From: SZUA-36 sp963749115
Lineage (GTDB): Bacteria; Pseudomonadota; Gammaproteobacteria; Xanthomonadales; SZUA-36
Length of the DNA stretch: 64,000 nt
Direction: 5' to 3'
NCBI GenBank assembly: GCA_963749115.1
Contig: CAVVLP010000002.1
Span: 496,001 to 560,000 of the forward strand
The notes beneath the pieces were generated by a model that saw only the letters and a program-made list of their open reading frames with translations, did not search any database and was not told where the DNA came from. This document shows, piece by piece, positions 1-8,898 of the stretch. Every line of letters begins with the position of its first letter. Position 1 is the stretch's first letter. Position numbers and translations under genes: made by a program.

Positions 1-202
1 CATCGATTTCAAGATGGGTATGCATTCGCGTGTCGCCATGCGGCAAAAAACGCGCATCTGCCAGGTAGCACAACCTGCCGATACCGGTATGGGTGCCTGC
101 CTCCCGGCGCTGCGGAAAGATACTGGGACTCATCACCATTCGGGTTTCGCGCAGTCCGGCGAAGCCTCCACGACGAAGAGTATTCCGTTTTATGATTTTC
201 AA
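1..202 (-). CDS. Pirin-like cupin protein, N-terminal fragment (runs off left edge)
   Basis: Only the first 67 or so codons are present. The start is a TTG at 202, preceded by GGGAG with 6 nt spacing. The peptide begins MKIIKRNTLRRGGFAGLRE, continues with a GIGRLCYLADARFLPHGDT segment and reaches MHTHLEID at the edge. This resembles the N-terminal cupin of pirin-family proteins, whose metal-binding histidines lie in a G-x-T-x-x-H-x-H-x-E-x-D context. The His and Glu pattern (MHTHLEID) is visible. Pirin homologues act as quercetinase-like dioxygenases or redox sensors; which applies here cannot be told. It is divergent from the transporter gene at 461. Confidence 0.6.
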   Translation of the reverse strand, partial: MKIIKRNTLRRGGFAGLRETRMVMSPSIFPQRREAGTHTGIGRLCYLADARFLPHGDTRMHTHLEID

Positions 203-460
203 TTTTGACTCCCGATTTAATATTGGAAGGTTGATTGCTGACAAGCGGAGCACCTTCGTTTAGATTAGGAGAGTATAAACTCTTAGAGAATAATAAAAAT
301 GATCAAGATCAAGCGACGTAATTTACTAACCGGGATGGTGGCCTGGCTGCCTTGCCATAAAAATCAAGGTTTCACCGGCTAGAAAAGAGATTTTCGACTA
401 TGTAAAACAGTCTTTTGACTGATTCAGTTTTTTTGCCTGGGTAGCAATTGGAGAAACATT

Positions 461-1744
461 TTGCTTAGAACACTAATCAGGAAGTTTGTAGATATTCGTG
501 ATGATGGTGAGTTGAAAGGGCTATTAATTGCAACAGCCTATGGTTTTTTCATCATGTTTTCCTACTACATCCTGCGTGCTGTAAGGGATGAGATCTCCTC
601 GGCAGATCGAGGTAATTTGCAGATTCTTTGGACGGCCGTGTTTTTCGTTATGATGCTGGCCGTGCCAGCCTATTCGTGGCTGGCATCCAGGTTTTCCCGC
701 GGCGTTTTTGTGCCGCTGGCCAACCGGTTTTTTATTGCGTGCCTGGTGGTTTTCTGGGCATGTCTTGTATATATGCCGCCGGAAGCAAGGCCCTGGATTG
801 ACCGCGTGTTCTACGTCTGGAGCAGTGTCTTTGCTTTGTTTGTGGTGACGGTGTTCTGGGGCTTCATGTCGGATTGTTTTGATAACAGCCAGGGTAAGCG
901 TCTATTCAGTTTTATCGCTGTTGGCAGTTCCCTGGGTGGCATGGCCGGCTCTGTCGTCACTGCCGAACTGGCTGAGATTCTGCCTGTTTTTACATTGTTG
1001 TTGCTGGCCTGTATTCCACTGGAGGTTGCATCCTGGTGTGCGCGATCTCTTCACAGACGGTTTAATACCGGTTCAGTAGACATACCGGGGGAAGCGGAGA
1101 AAGTAATTGCAGGCAATGCGTGGAGTGGTATGCAGGCTGTTTTTGCATCGCGTTACCTGATGGGAATAGCAGCTTTTATCGCGTTGATGACCTTTGTATC
1201 CACCATGTTGTATTTTCAACAGGCCAGCCTGGTGGCTGATGCTTTTTCCGATCGTGGAGAAAGGAGAGCCTTTTATGCGCAGGTTGACCTGCTGGTCAGT
1301 GCGCTGACCATCATATTCCAGATTTACCTTACCGCACGTATCATCAAGTGGCTGGGTGTTGGATTGACTTTGGCGATTGTACCGGCCCTGATGGCACTGG
1401 GTTTTGTGTTACTGGGTCTTTATCCCACCCTGGCAGTGCTGGTGGTTGTGCAGGTCATTTATCGTGCCGGACGATATGGTTTGACCAAGCCAGCCCGGGA
1501 AATTTTATGGACGGTGTTGGGGCGGGAAGCAAAGTATAAATCCAAGCCTTTTCTCGATGCTGCAGTTTACCGTGGCGGCGATTTGCTGAGTGGTTGGATA
1601 TATACCGGGCTGATAGCCCTTGGGATGTCCATCGGTGCGATTGCATTGACTGCCGCACCGGTTGCCGGGCTATGGACCTTACTCGCCCTCAAACTGGGCT
1701 CAAGACAGGAAAGTATTGCGAATCAGGGAGTTGAAAAATCATGA
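461..1744 (+). CDS. MFS-type transporter related to nucleotide (ATP/ADP, NTP/NDP) exchangers
   Basis: A 427-residue polytopic inner-membrane protein with roughly 11-12 hydrophobic segments. The start is TTG with GGAG at 450-453 (7 nt spacing). The motifs GYFxxFSYYILRxVRDE-like near residues 28-45 and FWGFMSDCFD then RLFSFIAVGSSLGG around 130-165 are typical of bacterial proteins annotated as Npt/NTT-like nucleotide transporters within the major facilitator superfamily. In free-living bacteria the substrate of this family is generally unproven, so no substrate is assigned. Its stop codon overlaps the start of the aldo/keto reductase (ATGA), indicating translational coupling. Confidence 0.7.
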   Translation: MLRTLIRKFVDIRDDGELKGLLIATAYGFFIMFSYYILRAVRDEISSADRGNLQILWTAVFFVMMLAVPAYSWLASRFSRGVFVPLANRFFIACLVVFWACLVYMPPEARPWIDRVFYVWSSVFALFVVTVFWGFMSDCFDNSQGKRLFSFIAVGSSLGGMAGSVVTAELAEILPVFTLLLLACIPLEVASWCARSLHRRFNTGSVDIPGEAEKVIAGNAWSGMQAVFASRYLMGIAAFIALMTFVSTMLYFQQASLVADAFSDRGERRAFYAQVDLLVSALTIIFQIYLTARIIKWLGVGLTLAIVPALMALGFVLLGLYPTLAVLVVVQVIYRAGRYGLTKPAREILWTVLGREAKYKSKPFLDAAVYRGGDLLSGWIYTGLIALGMSIGAIALTAAPVAGLWTLLALKLGSRQESIANQGVEKS

Positions 1745-2664
1745 CTATCTCAAGACGACAACTACTTAGTATCGGTGCTGGTGCAGGACTGATAGCGGCG
1801 ACCGGTCATTGGCGTCCATTGTTGGCGGACACGAAGACCAGGGTTATGACCACCATTCCTTCGAGCGGGGAACAGTTGCCTGCCGTTGGAATCGGTACCC
1901 GGGATTTCCGCTCGAATGCCAATGCGGATGATATGCAGCGCTTCAGAAAGACGCTGGAGGTATTTCATGCATCCGGTGGACGGGTCATTGATACCTCTCC
2001 CAATTACGGTGAAGCGGAAACTGTCATCGGCGGCTTACTGCGCGATATCGGTATCCGTGACGATGTGTTTATGGCGACCAAGGTGGATCGGGAAGATCAA
2101 CAACAGGGCGTTGAGCGCATGAATCGCTCATTCGAACTGTTGGGTGGGGATCAGATCGACCTGATGCAGGTACATAATCTGCGTGGCACCGAAGCCGAAC
2201 TGGAAACCATGAAAAACTGGAAAGCAGAGGGGCGTTTCCGCTATTTGGGTGTAACCACCCATCGCCCGCGTCAATATGAAGAAATGCAGGATGTTATGCG
2301 TCGCCATCCCCTGGATTTTATACAGCTGAACTACTCTTTGGCAGACCGATCTGCAGAGAAGGAGATCTTGCCCCTGGCAAGGGACCGTGGTATTGCAGTA
2401 CTGGTTAATTTGCCATTTGCACGCGGTTCGCTGTTCAAGGCAGTCGCGAACAGACCTCTACCGGACTGGGCTGCCGAGATGGATGCTGAAAGTTGGGGCC
2501 AGGTATTTCTCAAGTACGTGATATCGTACCCGGCAGCAACCCTTCCTATTCCGGGAACCACCAAGCCACATCACGCAAAAGATAACCTGGGGGCAGCCTT
2601 TGGACGATTACCGGATGAAGGCCTGAGACGCGAGATTGAGAATTATATTTCACCTTTGCTTTGA
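1741..2664 (+). CDS. Aldo/keto reductase with Tat signal
   Basis: NAD(P)H-dependent aldo/keto reductase of 307 residues. The N-terminus has a twin-arginine motif (S-R-R-Q-L-L, residues 4-9) followed by a hydrophobic stretch, so it is predicted to be exported folded to the periplasm. The AKR tetrad is visible as Asp84 (DTSP), Tyr89 (NYGEAE), Lys114 (ATKVD) and His145 (QVHNL). The C-terminal PIPGTTKP segment is the usual coenzyme-binding region. A periplasmic AKR is unusual because free NAD(P)H is cytoplasmic, so the cofactor would have to be loaded before export. It overlaps the upstream transporter gene by 4 nt and precedes an M14 peptidase. The substrate is unknown. Confidence 0.85.
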   Translation: MTISRRQLLSIGAGAGLIAATGHWRPLLADTKTRVMTTIPSSGEQLPAVGIGTRDFRSNANADDMQRFRKTLEVFHASGGRVIDTSPNYGEAETVIGGLLRDIGIRDDVFMATKVDREDQQQGVERMNRSFELLGGDQIDLMQVHNLRGTEAELETMKNWKAEGRFRYLGVTTHRPRQYEEMQDVMRRHPLDFIQLNYSLADRSAEKEILPLARDRGIAVLVNLPFARGSLFKAVANRPLPDWAAEMDAESWGQVFLKYVISYPAATLPIPGTTKPHHAKDNLGAAFGRLPDEGLRREIENYISPLL

Positions 2665-2706
2665 AGAGCTTGGTGATTGTGAACTATCGCAGGAGTGATT
2701 TTTGAG

Positions 2707-4570
2707 ATGAGACCACGGGTCACACTACTTCTATTGTTTATTGCTTGTTCAACCCGTTGCGTGTGCGCTTGCAGCAGGAAAAGTGGATGTTTTTTCAGAT
2801 TCCGAATCATTTTTGCCACCACTTCAAAACTGGTCCGGTCCCAGCGAGTCAAATATGGTCGCGATGGATGATCCGTGGATTACACCAGCGGAGCGTACGC
2901 GACTTGTCGCGACACCGGACTATGATGAAACCGTGACATGGCTGCGCAGACTGGTGAATGCCGCACCCGAACTGGAGATGGTCACAATTGGCCGGAGTTT
3001 GCAGGGAAGAGATATCTGGATGGTGATCGCCAGTGCGGATCAGGCCTTTAGTGCTGAGGCCATGAAGACCACTGGCAAACCCCTGCTGCTTGCTCATTCC
3101 GGTATCCACGCCGGTGAAATTGACGGTAAGGATGCCGGCCTGATGCTGCTGCGTGACATGACAGTGGCGGCCAGGCGTAAAGAATTGTTGGCAAAATCCA
3201 ATTTTCTGTTTATTCCGGTTTTGAATGTCGATGGTCATGAACGCAGATCGGCCTATAACCGGATTAACCAGCGCGGACCGGTGGAGATGGGTTGGCGTAC
3301 CAATGCACGTAACCAGAACCTGAATCGTGATTTCACCAAGCTGGATACAAGGGGTGTACGTGCATTGATTACGGTGTTCAGGCAGTGGCAACCCGATTTA
3401 TACCTGGACCTGCACGTGACAGATGGTGCGGATTACCAATATGACATCACCTTTGGCGGCAACGGACGAAAAGCATGGTCACCCGCCATTGGTAACTGGA
3501 TTGAAGACGTGTACCGTCCGGCACTCAATACTGTCCTGGCCGGCAATGGGCACGAGCCCGGCGGGTTGATTTTTGCAGCCAATGGGATGGATATGAAGGA
3601 TGGCTTATTGACCTGGTCGGGCAATCCACGTTTTTCAAACGGCTATGGAGATGCAATTCACCTGCCGGCTATCCTCGTGGAAAATCATTCCCTGAAACCT
3701 TATAAGCAACGTGTGCTGGGCACTTATGTGTTGTTGGCAGAAACTCTCGATTTGCTGGCCAGGGAACAGGACTCTTTGCGTAAGGCCACAAATTCAGATA
3801 AGCAACGACGACCGCAATCGATAGCCCTGGCTTTTGAGCGTGATCCCGCACTGCTCGCTGAAAAAGTGTCATTCAAGGGAATCAGTTCGCAACGTTTCCA
3901 GGGACAAGCGTCCGGAGGAGAAGTGGTTCGCTGGACAGGCCAACCGGTTACGGAAAAAATTCCTGAGATTTTTATTACCAAACCCAAAGTTTTCGTTGAA
4001 TCGCCAGCCGCTTATATTATTCCGCAGGCGTGGTCTGACGTTGTTGAACGAATTGCTTTGCATGGCATCGAGGTGGAGCAGATTAAGAAAGCTTTGACCA
4101 CCCGGGCCGAAGTCTACCGATTACCCGGTGCAGGCATAGCTGAGCCCACCGATTGGACCCCGAACCCATTTGAGGGGCATATCCGGATTGACCCGGGGGA
4201 GCCGGTGAAACAGGTGATTGAGACAACATTTCCTGCCGGCAGCTACCGGATCAGTACGGACCAGCCACTGGGTGAACTACTGGTCCTGATGCTGGAGCCA
4301 CAGGCGCCGGATTCCTTTTTACAGTGGGGTTTCTTCCTGGAGATATTTACCCGTACCGAATATGCGGAAGCCTATGTAATGGAGCCCCTGGCTCAAAAAA
4401 TGCTGGATAATGACGCCGAATTGAAAACTCGTTTTGAGAATAAACTTGCCAGTGATGAAGCCTTTGCTGCCAGTCAGCATCAACGGCTAATGTGGTTTTA
4501 CGAACAAACACCCTATTATGACAAGCAGTATTTGTTGTATCCGGTGGCCAGGATTCCACGGGAGAATTGA
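2707..4570 (+). CDS. M14 family zinc carboxypeptidase, secreted (frameshift in signal peptide)
   Basis: Zinc metallopeptidase of about 620 residues. Counting from codon 2741 of the main frame, zinc ligands are His123 and Glu126 (HAGE) and His225 (LDLHVTDG). The NARNQNLNRDF segment at 188-198 matches the substrate-carboxylate binding region of the family. An ENHSLKPY segment lies in the catalytic domain and a beta-rich C-terminal region follows. The main frame lacks a good start. ATG 2707, with AGGAG upstream, opens a hydrophobic signal peptide (MRPRVTLLLLFIA) one frame away. The two frames join naturally near 2745 to give a signal ending ALA-AG. A one-base sequence error or a genuine frameshift is therefore present. 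Confidence 0.8.
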
Positions 4571-4676
4571 TGACGTGCCATCGTATTGATTGTCAAATTT
4601 GAGGCTTGGGAAATTGTCTTTACTTAAATTTAACAAATATCTCTACTATTGGGTGAGATTACGTCGGAGAGTCATA

Positions 4677-4682
4677 TATAAT
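4677..4682 (+). promoter_or_regulatory. TATAAT -10-like hexamer upstream of the OmpA-like gene
   Basis: A consensus TATAAT lies 47 nt before the GTG start of the OmpA-like lipoprotein. No convincing -35 element is seen at 17 nt, so it is only a candidate. Confidence 0.35.
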
Positions 4683-4729
4683 ACCCGTGAGATGAGGGTG
4701 CAGTATTTACCAATTGGAGGATGAAAGTA

Positions 4730-5647
4730 GTGAAACATTATAAGTTAGGTTTAGTCGCGGTCGTGTTGTCGTTACTGCTCAGTGCCTGTGCTTCGGGTCC
4801 TGGCAAAACCGGCTGGTATGACCAGTGGGGCGCCTGCGCAGCGGCAGGTGGTGCAGTCGGTATAGCCGCGGGTGCAACGGATGACTTTGATGCCGCGATG
4901 ATCGCTGGTGCCGGTGCTTTTCTGGTTGGTGGTGCGATCTGTGCCTACGGTGATACCGATGCTGATGGTGTTAAAAACTACAAAGACGACTGCCGAGGAA
5001 CGGTTGCGGGCGGTATCGTTGATGATCGCGGTTGCGAGATAGACAGCGATGGCGACGGTGTTGTGGATCGTCTGGACGAGTGCCCGGGAACACCACAGGG
5101 TGTGAGGGTTAACGAGCGTGGATGTGAAGTTGACAGTGATGGCGATGGCGTTGGCGACAGCCGCGACAGATGCCCCGGAACACCTGCTGGCGCGAAGGTT
5201 GATCAGTACGGTTGTGAACTGGATGGTGATGGTGACGGTGTTGTAGATAGCAAGGACAAATGCCCAAGCACACCTGCGGGCAGGGCTGTTGATAATTACG
5301 GTTGTACACTTGAAGCTGAATACAAACTCGAGCGTGTTAACTTCGAATTTGATTCTGCCAAGCTGACAGCAGGTTCAACTGCCAGTCTCAATGAGGCAGT
5401 TCAAATTCTGAAACGCCATTCTGATCTGAAAGTCGAGATTGCCGGTCATACCGACAGCGTGGGTAACGACGATTACAACATGGGTCTGTCCAAGCGTCGG
5501 GCTCAAGCCGTGGCTGACTACCTGATTGCTAACGGTGCAACCGCCGCTAACATACTTGTGAAAGGTTATGGTGAAACCGATCCTGTCGCAGATAATGGAA
5601 CAGAGGCAGGTCGTGCAGCCAACCGTCGGGTTGAGTTGCGTCACTAA
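4730..5647 (+). CDS. OmpA-family lipoprotein with thrombospondin type 3 repeats
   Basis: Outer-membrane lipoprotein of 305 residues. I chose GTG 4730 rather than ATG 4721 because GGAGG ends at 4720, directly abutting the ATG but 9 nt from the GTG. A signal peptide ends in the lipobox LLSAC. A glycine-rich segment follows, then about four calcium-binding TSP3-like repeats (D-x-D-x-D-G-V-x-D with paired Cys, e.g. DSDGDGV and DECPGTP). The C-terminal OmpA domain has FEFDSAKL and the peptidoglycan-binding signature around GHTDSVGNDDYN and LSKRRAQAV. It probably anchors the outer membrane to peptidoglycan. It is a single-gene unit ending in a strong terminator. Confidence 0.92.
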   Translation: MKHYKLGLVAVVLSLLLSACASGPGKTGWYDQWGACAAAGGAVGIAAGATDDFDAAMIAGAGAFLVGGAICAYGDTDADGVKNYKDDCRGTVAGGIVDDRGCEIDSDGDGVVDRLDECPGTPQGVRVNERGCEVDSDGDGVGDSRDRCPGTPAGAKVDQYGCELDGDGDGVVDSKDKCPSTPAGRAVDNYGCTLEAEYKLERVNFEFDSAKLTAGSTASLNEAVQILKRHSDLKVEIAGHTDSVGNDDYNMGLSKRRAQAVADYLIANGATAANILVKGYGETDPVADNGTEAGRAANRRVELRH

Positions 5648-5670
5648 TCTCCAAACGACATAGCCACTGG

Positions 5671-5702
5671 AACCCGGCAGTATCGACTGCCGGGTTTTTT
5701 TT
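5671..5702 (+). terminator. Rho-independent terminator after OmpA-like gene
   Basis: A perfect 10-bp stem (AACCCGGCAG / CTGCCGGGTT) with a 6-nt loop, followed by eight T residues. Confidence 0.93.
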
Positions 5703-5845
5703 GTCCATGGACAGGGTGGTTCCGCGGTATTTTGGCTTTATGCTTTCTTGTAGTTGAGACGTTGGCGCATTCTGAAGTTGCGCCACCGGTTGCTGTATTC
5801 GGCTAGACTAGCAAGCCATAGTCAGGAGCATAACAAGGTAGTCAT

Positions 5846-6853
5846 TTGAATATTTACTTTGGTACCGTCATTCGCGCCGCGCCGGTCAGCGAAGGTGGAA
5901 GTCTGTATAAACTGGATTGGGACCGTAAGGAAATTACCCGGGAAGTTCCTGTCGCCCCCACCGAACCCAGGCTGGATCACGATCCGAACGCACGTGGCAA
6001 TGTGCGTGGGGTCCGGGGCATTTGTGTTCACAACGATGAAGTCTTCGTGGCCGATTATCACACGATCAATGTTTTTGATCGTGACCTGAAGCTGAAACGA
6101 AAACTGTCACATGGTTTGATGATTGGCCTGCACGAGACACAGGTCGCGGGTTCGTCTATCTGGGTCACATCGACATCGGTTGATGCGGCACTCAAATACC
6201 GTCTTGATGATGGTGCACTGGAAGCTTCATTCTGGCCCCGGGAAATGCCTGAGTTTCAACAGTCATTGAATCTCGAACCATTACCGATCGATAAAAGCAT
6301 CGACAACCGGCAGACCTTTCTCGACAATGATACCTTCAGGGGGGAATCACACCTGCACCTGAATGCCGTTTGTGAGTTTCGGGGTGAGGTCTATGCCCTG
6401 TTTCATTCCTGCAACCTGGTCGCCAATTTAAGCCGGGGCACTATTGTTATCCAGGATGAGAATCTGAAGCATGCCCATAACCTGATAATCGAAGAGCCCG
6501 GAGTTGTCTATATTAATGACACACGCCGTACCGTGGTACGACAGTATGATCTGGACAACGGCAAGCAGGTTCGTGCGATCAATATCAGGAAAATGCGTGG
6601 TATCAACATGCTGCTGGCCCGCAGCGTGAGCAGGGCCGTCAAAGAGATGGGCGTTTCATTTTTTTCCCGTCAACGGAAAGCAACTGCAAGGCCACTGTAT
6701 CTGAGGGGTTTGGCCATCAACGAAAATTATATTTTTGCCGGTTTTTCACCCGCGACCATCGTGTGTATCGATAAGTCCACCGGTCATCTGGTCGATTACT
6801 ATTTCCACAGCACCGACATGCGTGATTGCATTCATGGTCTGTGTTGTGAGTGA
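5846..6853 (+). CDS. Predicted beta-propeller-like protein of unknown function
   Basis: A 335-residue protein with no signal peptide. The start is TTG with AAGG about 8 nt upstream. Repeating short strands with V/I-x-V-x-D spacing (GICVHNDEVFVADYHTINV, GSSIWVTSTSVD, NENYIFAGFSP) suggest a propeller fold. Conserved-looking His and Cys residues occur in GESHLHLNAVCEF, LKHAHNLIIEE and the C-terminal IHGLCCE. I do not recognise a named family with confidence. It converges on two sulfotransferase genes, so a role in making or sensing a sulfated surface glycan is possible, but this rests on position alone. Confidence 0.7.
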   Translation: MNIYFGTVIRAAPVSEGGSLYKLDWDRKEITREVPVAPTEPRLDHDPNARGNVRGVRGICVHNDEVFVADYHTINVFDRDLKLKRKLSHGLMIGLHETQVAGSSIWVTSTSVDAALKYRLDDGALEASFWPREMPEFQQSLNLEPLPIDKSIDNRQTFLDNDTFRGESHLHLNAVCEFRGEVYALFHSCNLVANLSRGTIVIQDENLKHAHNLIIEEPGVVYINDTRRTVVRQYDLDNGKQVRAINIRKMRGINMLLARSVSRAVKEMGVSFFSRQRKATARPLYLRGLAINENYIFAGFSPATIVCIDKSTGHLVDYYFHSTDMRDCIHGLCCE

Positions 6854-6917
6854 AAAAAGACAAGGTCCTAATGAAATGCTAAGCAACAGGCGATGGAAGT
6901 AACGCTTGTTACAATCG

Positions 6918-7637
6918 CTATTTGGGGACCGGTGACCGCAGCGCATCCAAAAAACTGTATCCAAACATTTTGATATCTGAACGGTACAGATCTGCCACAA
7001 ACTCCCGGGTTTCATCATCGTAGAAATCCGCGTAGCTGCGAAAGTTGCTTTCCTGGTTGCGGTAGATAAAATTCTTGAGGCTGCGGCGTAGTTCCCGGGA
7101 CTTTTTATCCGAAGAGTTGATATGTGGCAGGGCAGAGTCATCAAAACCGAGTCTTGCACAGACCTGATCAAAATCCTGCTGTAGCCGTTCAAACTTGCCG
7201 ACAAAGTCCACAAGCAACTGCCCGTCATCGGAACATACCATCCGCGACTGGGGCATCACGTGGCGGTACCTGTCATCCCACCCGGGTTTGGGAAGTTTGT
7301 TAAAAACAAAATCCTTGAAGCTCCTGTTGCTGAAATACGCCCTGTAACGATATTCTGAAACCAGCCGTGACCAGGGGTTACGTACGAAACTGAATTTGTA
7401 GAAATGATCGAAATCAGATTGCGATATGTGGCCACAGCGGACGTACTCTATTGCACTCAAGTGAGACAATTTTTGGGTGCCTTTCGCGGGGTCATCATTG
7501 TCGATCAAAAGCAGTTGTTCACGGTCTTTGGCCTTATCCCTGTCAAGATTCAACTGATCCAGGAAGTATTTCTCTACGCTTCGACCAGCCGACTTGGGAA
7601 TGTGTACGAAAATGCATTTGAAAGGCTTGCAAATCAT
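6918..7637 (-). CDS. Sulfotransferase family 2 protein
   Basis: A 239-residue cytosolic sulfotransferase predicted to transfer sulfate from PAPS to a carbohydrate acceptor. The 5'-phosphosulfate loop is HIPKSAGRSV (residues 12-21) and the 3'-phosphate-binding segment is FVRNPWSRLVSEY (84-96). Both are hallmarks of the carbohydrate-type (Sulfotransfer_2) family, and length is normal for bacterial members. A second, divergent paralogue lies just upstream on the same strand, suggesting a small sulfation locus. The acceptor is unknown. Confidence 0.85.
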   Translation of the reverse strand: MICKPFKCIFVHIPKSAGRSVEKYFLDQLNLDRDKAKDREQLLLIDNDDPAKGTQKLSHLSAIEYVRCGHISQSDFDHFYKFSFVRNPWSRLVSEYRYRAYFSNRSFKDFVFNKLPKPGWDDRYRHVMPQSRMVCSDDGQLLVDFVGKFERLQQDFDQVCARLGFDDSALPHINSSDKKSRELRRSLKNFIYRNQESNFRSYADFYDDETREFVADLYRSDIKMFGYSFLDALRSPVPK

Positions 7638-7771
7638 GTCATTTAGTTTTCGTCGCCAGGAAATTCCTGCGCGTGATGTATGTGCCTAAGCATGTTTTGA
7701 GGATAGGAAGTATAAACCACCTTTTTCTCATTTCAGCCAGATAGATGGATGTCCGCTCATGGCCTGCAGGT

Positions 7772-8410
7772 CTAGTCGTTACCACCGAAGGTGTATTCAA
7801 ACAACTCGATTTCCCTGGACCAGTGGCGACCGACCAGTTGCCTGGTTTCGTCGTCGTAGTAATCCTGATAATGCCGGTGCTGCGTGGCGTTTTTTCGTTG
7901 CAGTTGCTGGTAGGGGATACCGATTTTTTTGCAAACGGTTTGCCAGTCTTCTTCGAGGTTTTCCAGTTTGCCGACGAAATCCATCAACAGTTTTCCCTGC
8001 TGGTCACATAGCATATTGATCTGGTAGGCATCATTGCGTTTTACTTGCATATGAATGAAATGTTTGAAATCACTCAGTTTTTTCACCTTTTTATGACGTC
8101 CGTGCGCTGGTCTTTCAAGCAGAAAATTGTACTCGGAAACCAGCCTGTCCCAGGGGTTGCGGACAAACGCAAATTTGAAATAGCGGGTGAAAGACTCTGC
8201 TGGCATACGTCTTTGAGCTGCACGAATATCATCGTGCGCTCTGAAGACATACCTATGATAGTCCCATTCCAGCCAGGCACGGCTTTTAAGGTGTGCAATT
8301 CTTCCTGCAGGTCTGGGCAGGCACATCGGTAGCAGAATGGTTTTCATGCTGGTGCTGGCCACTTTGCGCATCCGCAGGAAAATGAATTGGTGGCTATCGG
8401 AGATCAGCAT
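7772..8410 (-). CDS. Sulfotransferase family 2 protein (second copy)
   Basis: About 212 residues from the ATG at 8410; an in-frame TTG at 8470 would add 20 residues that do not look like family sequence. The 5' PAPS-binding loop is altered to RMRKVASTSM in place of the common H-I-P-K-x-A-G-T-S. The 3'-phosphate segment FVRNPWDRLVSEYNFL is intact. A DDETRQLVGRHW helix near the C-terminus parallels the DDETREFVADLY helix of the neighbouring copy, supporting common ancestry. It lies upstream of that copy on the same strand with about 130 nt between them, so they may be cotranscribed. Confidence 0.8.
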   Translation of the reverse strand: MLISDSHQFIFLRMRKVASTSMKTILLPMCLPRPAGRIAHLKSRAWLEWDYHRYVFRAHDDIRAAQRRMPAESFTRYFKFAFVRNPWDRLVSEYNFLLERPAHGRHKKVKKLSDFKHFIHMQVKRNDAYQINMLCDQQGKLLMDFVGKLENLEEDWQTVCKKIGIPYQQLQRKNATQHRHYQDYYDDETRQLVGRHWSREIELFEYTFGGND

Positions 8411-8562
8411 GACGGTCGGTCTGCTAAATGCACAACTTGTATTATGAAGAGGGATCGTTGAAGAGGTCAACTAGACGCTGTCTGCTAATTGATTGGGCTC
8501 GACGAGGCGACAAAGTACATTCCGTTTCAAGATTGATATGTTGATCACTTCAAGTCGGTAGG

Positions 8563-8679
8563 AAGCCAAGGTGATGTGGTGTCTTGTTTCAGGACATGCT
8601 GTGAACCCATCCATGGGCGCGCGGTCGCGACTTCCTGTCGCTCACGGTCCTGAATCAAGACACCACACCACCTCGGCTT
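8563..8679. repeat. Long inverted-repeat element, copy 1
   Basis: Two arms of about 33 bp (left AAGCCAAGGTG..., right the near-complement ...CACCTCGGCTT) match at about 30 positions and enclose a loop of about 50 bp. The loop contains the word GCGACTTCCTGTCGC. Reverse-complemented, the loop aligns with that of copy 2 (shared AGGAAGTCGCG, then GCGCC and GGATG), so these are two diverged members of one family in opposite orientation. No transposase gene is present. Confidence 0.8.
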
Positions 8680-8734
8680 TGTGCGAAAGCATAGGTCAAT
8701 GGTTTCTGATGGATGCACACTGTTTGAGGCTTAA

Positions 8735-8842
8735 GCTGGGGTGGGAATTAGCTTGTCAGGACCGTACGAGGCAGGAAGTCGCGCCCGAGCGCCACAAGGA
8801 TGTGACTGCAGCGAGTCCTGACAAGCTAATTCCCGCCTCAGC
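8735..8842. repeat. Long inverted-repeat element, copy 2
   Basis: Arms of 28 bp (GCTGGGGTGGGAATTAGC... / ...GCTAATTCCCGCCTCAGC) with 2 mismatches around a loop of about 52 bp that contains AGGAAGTCGCG. It lies 55 bp from copy 1 and downstream of the MATE gene on that gene's strand, so the transcribed hairpin could also act as a transcript end. Confidence 0.8.
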
Positions 8843-8898
8843 GTCCCCCACTACGTGTAGGTAAGAGCGAACAACTGCACAATTAAACTAGGCTGTAC

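Noticed and set aside
14..208. A 64-codon plus-strand frame at the left edge
   Set aside because: The minus strand encodes a pirin-like sequence with a good ribosome site over the same bases.
8571..8864. A 97-codon frame across the inverted repeats
   Set aside because: It is made almost entirely of the two hairpin elements and has no ribosome site or family sequence.
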